Shown: positions 24,407 through 35,138 of the stretch, one piece after another | Layout of the letters: every line of letters begins with the position of its first letter | Position numbering within the stretch: the first letter of the stretch is position 1 | Source of the DNA: CAZUCD01 sp964618855 | Lineage (GTDB): Bacteria > Sumerlaeota > Sumerlaeia > SLMS01 > JANRJK01 | Direction of reading: 5' to 3' | Length of the DNA stretch: 47,832 nucleotides | NCBI GenBank assembly: GCA_964618855.1 | Contig: CAZUCD010000006.1 | Span: 1 to 47,832 of the forward strand | Program-made: the position numbers and the translations under genes | Notes under the pieces: model-generated | Databases searched by the model: none | The model's input: only the letters and a program-made list of their open reading frames with translations | What the model was told of the DNA's origin: nothing

Positions 24407-24826
24407 TCAGACGTCCTTGATCGTGCGGCGGGAGGAAGGGGGGAGGCCCTCAAGCGCCCGCATTCCGTCGCAGTAGCTGAGCACGTTGCGCGGCCTCCAC
24501 CGGAAGGGAAAGTCGATGCATTGCTGGGGCTTGCCCGCGTGGATGCGGCAGCTCACGTCCGGATTGAGGAAGATGCAGGACTTCAACTCGTCCCCTTGGT
24601 CGAGCAGGATCGTCGAGCCGAGCTCCTCGTCCCTGCGGCAGTGCCGCGCCTCGAACTCCGGGATCGTGATCCCGAGCACGCCGGCTGCGCGCGCAAGATC
24701 GTCCGGCGACATTTCGACATACCCGTCGCCACGGCAGCAGTTGCCGCACCGGTGGCAGGAGAACTCGCGGTCATAGGGCCATCCCGGCCTGTCACGCGGT
24801 GCATCGGATCGGCCTTCGCGGCTCAC
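24407..24826 (-). CDS. YkgJ-family cysteine cluster protein
   Basis: A 139-residue protein starting at GTG 24826, which overlaps the cupin stop in GTGA. It carries the family motif FSCHRCGNCCRGDGYVEMSPDDL, a second cysteine in CIFLN, and CRIHAGKPQQCIDFPF. This pattern defines the zinc- or iron-binding YkgJ/CxxCxxCC proteins, whose function is poorly known. The longer open frame to 25114 is not used because it runs through the cupin gene in another frame. Confidence 0.88.
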   Translation of the reverse strand: MSREGRSDAPRDRPGWPYDREFSCHRCGNCCRGDGYVEMSPDDLARAAGVLGITIPEFEARHCRRDEELGSTILLDQGDELKSCIFLNPDVSCRIHAGKPQQCIDFPFRWRPRNVLSYCDGMRALEGLPPSSRRTIKDV

Positions 24827-25233
24827 TGCCCGGCGACCCCGGGGTCGTACTGCGCGTCGGTGACGTGCTCCAACCAGTCGACGGCGCGGCCCCCGGTCTT
24901 CTCCTGGATCGCGATGTGGGTCATGGCACTCGTGGCGGTCGCCCCGTGCCAGTGCTTCTCCCCTGGGGGAAACCAGACGACGTCGCCGGGGTGCAGGTCC
25001 TCGCGGGGACCGCCCCAGCGCTGTGCCCATCCGCAGCCCGACGTGATGATGAGCGTCTGACCGAGGGGGTGGGTATGCCAGGCTGTCCTGGCGCCGGGCT
25101 CGAAAGTCACGCATGCACCCGCGACGCGCGCGGGTTCCGGCGCGTCCAGCAGCGGATCGATCCGCACAGAGCCCGTGAAATAGTCGGGCGAGCCCTTCGC
25201 GGACGGCCTGCTGCCATTTCGTCGGACTTCCAT
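24823..25233 (-). CDS. Cupin-domain protein, mandelonitrile-lyase/quercetinase-like
   Basis: A 136-residue single-domain cupin starting at ATG 25233, with GAGGTG upstream. The metal motif is AWHTHPLGQTLIITSG, and the second cupin box is PGDVVWFPPGEKHWHGA. SAMTHIAIQE and VDWLEHVTDAQY complete a subfamily that often includes (R)-selective hydroxynitrile lyases and carboxymuconolactone-type cupins. The reaction here is unknown. The frame is open upstream through the tRNA, which is clearly not coding. It is coupled to the YkgJ gene by GTGA. Confidence 0.9.
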   Translation of the reverse strand: MEVRRNGSRPSAKGSPDYFTGSVRIDPLLDAPEPARVAGACVTFEPGARTAWHTHPLGQTLIITSGCGWAQRWGGPREDLHPGDVVWFPPGEKHWHGATATSAMTHIAIQEKTGGRAVDWLEHVTDAQYDPGVAGQ

Positions 25234-25346
25234 GCTGACACCTCGGGACTTCGCCGGGACCGGTCCCCCGTCCCGTGGAGATTCAAGCCGGATGCTGGCC
25301 GCCGCCGAAGGGGATGCAACCTGAAGCGGCGCGCCACCCAAGGAAA

Positions 25347-25374
25347 GGGGCCCCTTCGACAAGGAAGGGGCCCC
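25347..25374 (-). terminator. Terminator of tRNA-Leu
   Basis: An 11-base perfect stem, GGGGCCCCTTC/GAAGGGGCCCC, with a 6-base loop, followed on the minus strand by TTTCCTT. It lies 20 bases past the 3' end of the tRNA. Confidence 0.85.
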
Positions 25375-25393
25375 GGGGCATGCTGCATGCAGA

Positions 25394-25480
25394 TGGTGCC
25401 GTCGAGAGGAGTCGAACCTCCAAGGGTGTGAGCCCACACGGACCTGAACCGTGCGCGTCTGCCAGTTCCGCCACGACGGC
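25394..25480 (-). tRNA. tRNA-Leu (anticodon CAG)
   Basis: An 87-base tRNA on the minus strand. The acceptor stem GCCGTCG pairs with CGACGGC, followed by discriminator A and an encoded CCA. The anticodon arm is CACGG-TTCAGGT-CCGTG, giving anticodon CAG. A long variable arm and the T-loop GGTTCGACTCC fit class II tRNA-Leu. It stands alone with its own promoter and terminator. Confidence 0.97.
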
Positions 25481-25520
25481 ATCTCGCGGAGGCGCCATGG
25501 GCGCCCCCGCGGAAGCGGGG

Positions 25521-25550
25521 ATATAGGGCGGGGGGTGCCCCGGTCGGCAA
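25521..25550 (-). promoter_or_regulatory. Promoter of tRNA-Leu
   Basis: On the minus strand TTGCCG (25550-25545) and CTATAT (25526-25521) are separated by 18 bases, about 40 bases before the tRNA 5' end. This is the clearest sigma70-type promoter in the window. Confidence 0.6.
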
Positions 25551-25657
25551 GCCCAATCCGCGCGCCCGATTCCGTTGCGAGGTGAAAGCGCTTGCGGAAT
25601 GGCGGGTGCCCGGGGTGTATAGTCGGGGTGATAGTAGGAGGATTGGGTGCGCCTTCC

Positions 25658-27484
25658 ATGAAGTCCGTGGCCGACCTCTCCGAGCGGCTTCAACTCAAGA
25701 TATCCCAGTTGAACAGGGCGATTTTCTCCCGCGAGAGCGGGGGTGCCGCTAAGCTGTATGCCGAGGTCATCGAGGAAGTGCCGGACCTCGTCCTGCGGCC
25801 CGTCGTGCAGTACGACCTCGCTCGGCTGCTGGAGCTTGGGGGGGACCTGGAACTTGCGCTGAAGGCGTTCGAGGGCGTGATACAACTCGGCGCGGAGACG
25901 GAGTACCATGCCGCGGCGTTGAGGCAGGCCGGGCACATCTGTTGGCGGCTCAAGCGGATGGAGCAGGCGTACGAGCACCTGACGGCATTCCTGGAGACCA
26001 ATCCATCGCGGGCGGAGAAGCTGGACGCCGAGGAGATCATCGGGCGCATCCCGCCCGGCGCGCGCCGCATCTCGAGGCCCGCGGTCAAGGTGCCCCCGGC
26101 CGCGAAGGCGGCCCCTCCGGAGTCCAAGCCGGCAGCACGCCAGGCGACTCCGGCTGCGGGACCGACAGCCGAGCGACCTGCGCGCGACTCGAAGGACCCC
26201 TCGGTCATCATCATCGGTGGATTGGACCAGCCGGCGGACGAGAAGCCGGCGCGTGGCGGCCAGCGGATGTCGAGCGCCGGATCGATCAAGCTGCCATCCT
26301 CGCCATCCATTCCGCTCCCCCCAAGGCCCGCCCCGGCACCGGCTCCCGCAAGGAATGACAGGACCGTGGGGTTCCCCGCGTCGGAGGCGGACATCGCGGC
26401 CGCCCCGCCTCCAGTTCCGGCTCCGACGGCCCCGGGTGCGCGTGCCTCCTCACCGGCGGTGCCGCGTGGCGGGGGGCTTTCGCCGGAATTCGCGCGCGCC
26501 GACAGGCCCGCTGCCGTGCCCCCGGAGCGCGCCTCGTCCCCGCGCGTCGAGAAGCCGGTGTCGTTCGAGTCCCCGCCCCCGCCGGTGCCGAGGTCCCTCA
26601 AGGGACGCGAGGAGGCAACCGGTCCGGAGGTGAAGGCGGGCAAGGGCCAGGCGTTCCGGGGCATCTCACCCGCAAAGATGCTGGGGGCCGTTCCGCCGGA
26701 ATCGTCCGCCTTCGGGCAGCCGGAGGGAGTCGCGCTGTCCTCGAACTCCGAGGACGAACCTCCCGAGCGCCGCTATGCGAGGCTGCGCGGCGCTTCGTTT
26801 GCGCTGATCATGCCCATCGGCAAGCGCATCCACATCGAGGCCGTCGCGGACATGGTGGCCAAGCACGAGAGGCTGGACGAGGCCCGCGCCAAGACCCAGG
26901 TCATCGGACGAAAGGGCATCGTGTACGACCAGTTGTCGATCGATGATGTGATCGAGCTCTGGCCGTTCGTGCGGGACTGCAGGCAGAAGCTGGTGTTCGT
27001 GCACGTGGACCGGACGCTGCGGCCGTACGAGCAGTTCGATGTCCTGGGGGCGGAGGCGCTGCCCCCCGGCCTGAAGATGACGACGGAGAAGGGGATCAAG
27101 AAGGCGCGCTGGATCGACGTGAAGCTGATTGGTGCCGGGACGATCAACGGGCTCGCCACGATCGACGTGTTCAGCGGGGTGCCGCTTAAGCACTTCCGTT
27201 TCCAGGAAGGCTCGTTCAACTTCCGCACGGTGGTCGAGTCCGCGCGTCGGGACCCGCACCGTGGCCTGATGGACTTTGTGCAGATACTCTGCGAGCAATC
27301 GCCGCGGTCTGTGAGGACGCACACGCTCGAGAATCTTCGAACGACCGACGCGCCACGGCCCCAGGCCTTCGCGACGGAGGATGAATTCAACTGCTACAAC
27401 CGGTGGCAGTTGTTCAGCCACTACGCGGAGGTGGTGGACGCGGGTGAGCTGTCAGAGCAGTACAAGTCCATGTCGAACTGGTAG
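25658..27484 (+). CDS. TPR protein with Pro/Ala-rich linker and unknown C-terminal domain
   Basis: A 608-residue protein. Residues of about 1-130 are TPR-like helices (QYDLARLLELGGDLELALKA and following). Residues of about 130-355 are a disordered linker rich in Pro, Ala and Ser. Residues of about 365-608 form a compact domain that I do not recognise, starting RRYARLRGASFALIMPIG and ending in DEFNCYNRWQLFSHY. It shares HFRFQEGSFNF and EFNCYN patterns with the protein encoded at 12763-13656. AGGAGG lies 16 bases before ATG 25658, which is rather far; the frame is open to 25592. A TATAGT at 25618-25623 could be a -10 element. Confidence 0.8.
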   Translation: MKSVADLSERLQLKISQLNRAIFSRESGGAAKLYAEVIEEVPDLVLRPVVQYDLARLLELGGDLELALKAFEGVIQLGAETEYHAAALRQAGHICWRLKRMEQAYEHLTAFLETNPSRAEKLDAEEIIGRIPPGARRISRPAVKVPPAAKAAPPESKPAARQATPAAGPTAERPARDSKDPSVIIIGGLDQPADEKPARGGQRMSSAGSIKLPSSPSIPLPPRPAPAPAPARNDRTVGFPASEADIAAAPPPVPAPTAPGARASSPAVPRGGGLSPEFARADRPAAVPPERASSPRVEKPVSFESPPPPVPRSLKGREEATGPEVKAGKGQAFRGISPAKMLGAVPPESSAFGQPEGVALSSNSEDEPPERRYARLRGASFALIMPIGKRIHIEAVADMVAKHERLDEARAKTQVIGRKGIVYDQLSIDDVIELWPFVRDCRQKLVFVHVDRTLRPYEQFDVLGAEALPPGLKMTTEKGIKKARWIDVKLIGAGTINGLATIDVFSGVPLKHFRFQEGSFNFRTVVESARRDPHRGLMDFVQILCEQSPRSVRTHTLENLRTTDAPRPQAFATEDEFNCYNRWQLFSHYAEVVDAGELSEQYKSMSNW

Positions 27485-27532
27485 CGGTCCGGCGGTTGCG
27501 CCCGCGCCCGGCGCGCCCGCACATTGCCCCGC

Positions 27533-28648
27533 ATGACCCTCCTGCCCGCCGCGCTGCTGCTTGCGGGCGCCGTGGCATTCGTCGCGGCGCGCGCAGGCAC
27601 ATCCGCCTCGATCGCATTGGCCCGCCGGCGGGAGGTGCTCGCGCACCCGGACCCGCGCACGAGCCACGCGCTGCCGACGCCGCGGCTCGGGGGGATTGGG
27701 ATCGCGGCGGGGATCGTGGGGGGGCTGGTGGCGCTGGCCGCCCTCGGGCGCGGGATGGGGAGCGACGTCGGCGGACCCCTGCTCACCTCGCTTCGGCAGT
27801 TTCCGGCGGGCTGGCTGCTTGCGTGCGCTGGCTGCTGCGCCGTCGCGTTCGGTACGGGGCTCCTGGACGACTTCCACAATTCCCCGCCGCTGGCCAAGCT
27901 CGCGGGACAGGCCCTCGCCGCGGGGATGCCCGCGGTTGCCGGAGTGTTCCCGCCCTCGGTCCAGCTATCCTCCGGGGCCGTGGCGGTCTCTCCTTTCGTG
28001 GGCGGGATTGCCGTCTTCGCGTTCGTCCTGCTGATCGTGAACGTGGTGAACTTCATTGACGGGATCAATGGGTTGGCTGGGCGTCTGTGCCAGTTGGGAG
28101 TGCTCGTGCCCCTGGTCGCGGCCTCGCCGGATGCACCCGGGGGACTCGCCGTGATTGTGATCCTGTTTGTCGTGCTGCTCTCCATCGAGGGGTTCCTCAC
28201 GCTGAACGAGTCGCGGGCATCCACATTCATGGGCGACGGGGGCAGCCACCTGCTCGGGGCTGTGGTGGCGTGCGCGGTGTTGCTGGGGGTCTCGCTGGAG
28301 CCACCCGCGGGGTTCGCCTCGATTGCGCTGGCGCTTCCCTTGTGCATCCCCGCTTTCGACGTTCTCGCGACGCTCGCGCGGAGGGCGCGCCGGGGGAGCC
28401 GCCTGCTGAACGCGCACCGGGAGCACCTCTATCAGCGGCACCTGATCGCCACCGGGGAGGACCACGCGCGCACGCGCCTGTTCGTGCTGGCGCATGCTGG
28501 TGCGACCAGCGGCGTGGCGGTCCTCGTGGTGCTGCGGGACGGTTTGGAGCCCGCGGTGGCGGGCATGATCGCGCTGGGCGCGGTGCTGCTCGCGTGCGGG
28601 TCGTACTGGGTCCAGGTCGTGGCGGCCGAACGGGAGGAAGCCGGATGA
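27533..28648 (+). CDS. WecA/MraY-family polyprenyl-phosphate sugar-1-phosphate transferase
   Basis: A 371-residue polytopic membrane enzyme of the inner membrane. Diagnostic motifs are FGTGLLDDFHN, NFIDGINGLAG, FMGDGGSHLLG and the cytoplasmic HREHLYQR. These belong to the WecA/TagO/WbcO branch, which transfers a sugar-1-phosphate from a UDP-sugar to undecaprenyl phosphate to start a surface polysaccharide. It is distinct from MraY of peptidoglycan synthesis. ATG 27533 is preferred over a TTG nine bases upstream. The gene overlaps the next by ATGA. Confidence 0.92.
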   Translation: MTLLPAALLLAGAVAFVAARAGTSASIALARRREVLAHPDPRTSHALPTPRLGGIGIAAGIVGGLVALAALGRGMGSDVGGPLLTSLRQFPAGWLLACAGCCAVAFGTGLLDDFHNSPPLAKLAGQALAAGMPAVAGVFPPSVQLSSGAVAVSPFVGGIAVFAFVLLIVNVVNFIDGINGLAGRLCQLGVLVPLVAASPDAPGGLAVIVILFVVLLSIEGFLTLNESRASTFMGDGGSHLLGAVVACAVLLGVSLEPPAGFASIALALPLCIPAFDVLATLARRARRGSRLLNAHREHLYQRHLIATGEDHARTRLFVLAHAGATSGVAVLVVLRDGLEPAVAGMIALGAVLLACGSYWVQVVAAEREEAG

Positions 28649-30341
28649 GGCGCATCGCCGGCATCGCCCTCGCGTGTGCGCTGGCCGCCTCCGCAGCCGC
28701 CGATGCCGTCGTGCTCAAGTCGGGCGCCCGGCTCGAGGGAGAAATCCTGGGGCGCGAGAATGGAAAACTGCGCATCCAGAGTGGCGGCACGATCTACACG
28801 CTGTCCGACCGCGACATCGTCTCCGTGGAGGAGTCCGAGGCGTGGCGGGGCAGCGTGTCCGCGGCGGTCGCGAAGGTCCGCGGGGGGGACCTGCCGCGCG
28901 GATGCACGGACCTTGCGGAGGCGTCGCGCGCGGGTGCGAGCCCCGAGGCGATCGAGGGTGCCCTCCGCGATTGCGAGCAGCGCCTCATGCTGGCGGGCCG
29001 CCTCACCGGGATGGAGTCCGTGGACGTGCGGCTCGCGCTGAAGGACATTGGCTCGCGGGATGACCTTTCGCCCGCCGCGCGCTTCCTGCTCGCGCGGGTC
29101 TTCCATGCGGCCGACGACAGCGAGACCGCGCTGGGGCAGTTGATCCGGATCGGCGGCGGGACGATCCGCGAGGACGAACAAATGCGTCATTGGACGACGA
29201 GCATCCTGCGCGCGGAAGTGCGGCGCCTCGCCCAGAAGTCGGAGTTCGATGCCGCGATCGAGCGCGCGTCGCTTCTCGAGGAGCTGACCGGCCTGGCGCA
29301 GTCGGGGCACATGCCCGTGGTGCACCTCGCGCGCGCCTCCCAGGCGAGGCAGCGGGGTGATTTCGCCGCGTCCCTTGCCACCCTCGCCGATGACCTCTTC
29401 CCGGTGGCGCCTGAGATAGCGCGCAACCGCGCCGGGCTCGTCCTGAGGGACATGGAGGCGTGGGCTGCCACGACCGGGAAGTACGCGGAGGCGCGCACGG
29501 CCCTCATGGCGATCTCCAAGCGCATGCCGTTCGACGCGCTCGCCTCGGACCAGCGGCTGCACGCCGCCGAGGCGAGAAACCTGCTCGACCGCGGCCGCCC
29601 CTCAGACGCATTCGAGCTGCTCGACGGAATCGAGGAGGCAGACCTGAGCGACGAGCTCTCGGCGCTGAAGCTCAGGGCCGACTACGAAAGGCGTGCGCAT
29701 TCGGTCAACCAGCAGGATCCGCTGGAGTTGCTGGAGCTGGGGAGGTGGTGCGCGGGCCGGGAGCTCCTGGACGAGGCCGTAGCCCTCTTCCGGCGGGTCA
29801 CGGACAGCCCCGCGATCCAGGACATCGCGATCCAGCAGCTCAAGGTGGTGGAGGACGCGCGAGACCTTCGGGACCTCCAGCGCGCGGTGGAGCTCTACGA
29901 CAAGGGAATGGCGCGCGAGGCGGCCGAGATCACGGCGCGGCTGAAGTCGGACGGCGTGGCCCAGCGCGCCGCGGGGGCGGAGGCGGAGAAGCTGGACCGG
30001 GTCGCGCGCCGCGACATGGAGTCGGAGGAGCGCCGCCGCCCGTACCTTGCGGAGGTCGCCTACCAGCAGGCGGAGCGCGCGTACTACACCGAGGATTACG
30101 ACCGGGCGCTCGACACGCTCGACATGCTCTTCACGCAGTATGCGGGAACGCCGGCAGCGGAGCGCGCACGGTCCCTTGCGCCGGAGGTGCTGCAGGCGGT
30201 GGAGCTTGCGGTGGCGGAGGGACGCCGCGACTCCCTGCCAAACATCACGTTCAACGTCTCCGCCGCTCAGATGCGCTCGGCCGGCGCCATGCGCGCCGAG
30301 CTTGATGCGCTCCTCGAGGCGCTGGATGCGCCCTCGGGAGG

Positions 30342-30366
<25 letters not shown>
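28645..30366 (+). CDS. Secreted TPR-repeat protein
   Basis: A 573-residue protein starting at ATG 28645, which overlaps the previous stop in ATGA. The longer open frame starting at 28087 is rejected because it covers the transferase gene. A Sec signal peptide (MRRIAGIALACALAASAAA) is followed by a small beta domain, VLKSGARLEGEILGRENGKL, of the type seen in planctomycete-like secreted proteins. The rest is helical TPR-like sequence with a FTQYAGTPAAERA repeat near the end. It probably acts in the periplasm. The last 25 bases overlap the 3' end of the convergent DinG gene. Confidence 0.85.
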
Positions 30367-32951
<2,585 letters not shown>

Positions 32952-32972
32952 GTCCTTGACCGGTGCTGCGCT

Positions 32973-35138
32973 TTACTTTCGCCGCGCGCGTGTCCGAACG
33001 GTGCCCCCGTCGGGGACCAGCCGCAAATCCATTTGCTGCTCGAGCGGCACGACGCGGAGCACCTGCACGCGCACCTTTTGCCCGAGCCTGATCTCCCCGC
33101 CGGACTTGCGGCCGACGATCTTCACGCCGAGGTCGTCCACCTCCCAACGGTCCCCGGGAATGTCCCGGAGCGAGACGAAGCCCTCGACGGGGTAGGGCTC
33201 GATCTCCACGAACAGCCCGAACGGCTGGACGCCCGAGACGAGCGCGTCGAACTCCTCCCCCTCGAACTTCTGCATGTACTCGAGAGACTTGATCTTCGTG
33301 GCCTCCGATTCGGCGTCCTGGGCGGCGCGCTCGCGGTCCGAGCAATGGTCGGCGAGCCCGGTGAGGTCGTTGTCCTCGTCGTCGCGGGTGCCGTGGGGGG
33401 GCGGTTCGCCGCGGGCCAGGGCCTTGACCTGGCGATGGACGACGAGGTCGGGATAGCGGCGGATTGGGGACGTGAAGTGGCAGTAGCAGTCGCTCGCGAG
33501 GCCGAAGTGGCCCGGGTTGGAGGGCGAGTACTGCGCGCGCTTCAGGGCACGGAGGATGAGCCTGCGGACAATGTGGCCGCCGTGGAGCTTCTCCGCCTGC
33601 CGGAGGGCGGCCTGGAGCGCTGAGGGGGTCATCTCCCCCCGCGTCGCGGGGAGCTTGATGCCGAACGTCTTGAGGATGGGGACGAGGCGGAGCAGCGCCT
33701 CCTCGTCGGCCGTCTCGTGGATGCGGTAGAGCATGGACGCGCGGCGGGCGGTGACCTCGCGCGCAACGGCCTCGTTTGCCGCGATCATGCATTCCTCGAT
33801 CAGGCTGTGGGACTCGAACCGTGGGTGGAACCGCAAGTCCGCAACGCGGCCCTGGGCGTCGAAGACGACGTCCACCTGCGGTATGTCGAGGTCGAGCGCC
33901 CCGCGTCCGATCCGAATCCTGCGCAGCTTGCGCGCCAGGTCGCGCAGCGCGGCGATGTCCTCCGCGATGTCGCTCAGGCGGGAGGTGAGCGCCGGGTCGC
34001 TGCCGTCGAAGAGCGCCTGGGCCTGCTCGTAAGTGAGCCGGTGGTCGCTGTGGATGACGGAATCATAGGTCCGCGAGGCGAGCGGGGGGCCTTCGATGTC
34101 GAAGTCGATCTCGACCGTCACCGTCAGGTGGTCCTCGCCGGGCCGGAGTGAGCAGAGGTTCGCGCTGAGGTGTTCCGGGAGCATGGGGACAACGCGGTCC
34201 ACCGGATAGACCGAGGTGGAGCGCTCGCGGGCTTCGTCGTCGAGGGCGGTGCCGCGACGGACGAAGTGGGCGACGTCCGCGATGTGGACGTAGAGGCGCC
34301 ACCCGTCGCGCGTGCGCTCGATGCTGAGTGCGTCGTCGAAGTCCTTCGCGGTGGCCGGGTCGATGGTGATGGTGGTGCGCCGGCGATGGTCGGTGCGGCG
34401 GGCCAGCTCGCGCTTCCAGTCCACGTGCAACGCCTCGGCCTCGCGAACCACGGCGGGGGGGAATTCCTCCACGATCCCGCGGTCGCGCAGGAGAAGGAGG
34501 ACATCGATGCCACGGTCGTCGTCCGTGCCAAGCCGTTCGACGATGTGCCCGCGAAGGGCCTGCGGCATTGATGGATACTCGTCGATCTCGACCCACACCC
34601 ACTCGAAGTCCTTGATTCCCGACTCGGCCGGGGGCTTCGGGACGTTGATGATCCTGTCGATCCTGTTGTTGCGTGGGCGGACTGTGCCGCCGCGCTTGCC
34701 GGCCTGGTACCAGCCCACGATGCGCTTGTGGGTGTGTTCGAGGACCTCGACGATGCGGCCGGCGGGCCCGCGCTCGTCAAAGCGCAGCAGCTCGGCGCGG
34801 ACGGTGTCGCCGTCGAGCGCCGCGCCGAAGTGCTCCGGTCCGATGAAGATGTCGCCGCGGGTCAGCGATCCCGGTGCGTCCGCCCGCACGAAGCCGAAGC
34901 CGCGCGATGTCACGGACAGGCGCCCCGTGACCAGGTTCGAACCACGGTCGGTTACGGTCCAGCGCCCCCCTTTCATGCGGCGCACGGCGCCCTCGCGCTC
35001 GAGTTCAAGAAGCAGCTCGAGGACCCAGCGGCGCTCCGGCCCGCGGGCGCGCAGGCGCCGCTCGATGTCCGTCAGCGTCAGCGGCGTCGAGGGTGGCGAC
35101 AGCAGCCCCAGCAGCAGTTCTCGTTCAGTGCGTGGCAT
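32973..35138 (-). CDS. rnr: Ribonuclease R
   Basis: A 721-residue RNase II/R-family 3'-5' exoribonuclease. It has an N-terminal winged-helix-like region, two cold-shock domains (GFGFVRADAPGS), the RNB domain with the acidic cluster DPATAKDFDDALS, the segment GLASDCYCHFTSPIRRYPDL, and a C-terminal S1 domain (GVQPFGLFVEI). A basic tail ends in RTRARRK. ATG 35138 overlaps the upstream stop in TGATG, so it is coupled to the glycosyltransferase gene; the frame is open to 35180. It degrades structured RNA. Confidence 0.95.
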   Translation of the reverse strand: MPRTERELLLGLLSPPSTPLTLTDIERRLRARGPERRWVLELLLELEREGAVRRMKGGRWTVTDRGSNLVTGRLSVTSRGFGFVRADAPGSLTRGDIFIGPEHFGAALDGDTVRAELLRFDERGPAGRIVEVLEHTHKRIVGWYQAGKRGGTVRPRNNRIDRIINVPKPPAESGIKDFEWVWVEIDEYPSMPQALRGHIVERLGTDDDRGIDVLLLLRDRGIVEEFPPAVVREAEALHVDWKRELARRTDHRRRTTITIDPATAKDFDDALSIERTRDGWRLYVHIADVAHFVRRGTALDDEARERSTSVYPVDRVVPMLPEHLSANLCSLRPGEDHLTVTVEIDFDIEGPPLASRTYDSVIHSDHRLTYEQAQALFDGSDPALTSRLSDIAEDIAALRDLARKLRRIRIGRGALDLDIPQVDVVFDAQGRVADLRFHPRFESHSLIEECMIAANEAVAREVTARRASMLYRIHETADEEALLRLVPILKTFGIKLPATRGEMTPSALQAALRQAEKLHGGHIVRRLILRALKRAQYSPSNPGHFGLASDCYCHFTSPIRRYPDLVVHRQVKALARGEPPPHGTRDDEDNDLTGLADHCSDRERAAQDAESEATKIKSLEYMQKFEGEEFDALVSGVQPFGLFVEIEPYPVEGFVSLRDIPGDRWEVDDLGVKIVGRKSGGEIRLGQKVRVQVLRVVPLEQQMDLRLVPDGGTVRTRARRK

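Noticed and set aside
25234..25659. Upstream extension of the cupin frame
   Set aside because: It runs through tRNA-Leu and its terminator.
26100..26720. Repetitive-looking Pro/Ala-coding sequence
   Set aside because: It is a disordered protein linker within one gene; no regular DNA repeat unit was found.
28087..28644. 5' extension of the secreted TPR protein
   Set aside because: It covers the WecA/MraY-family gene in another frame. ATG 28645 gives a proper signal peptide and an ATGA overlap.
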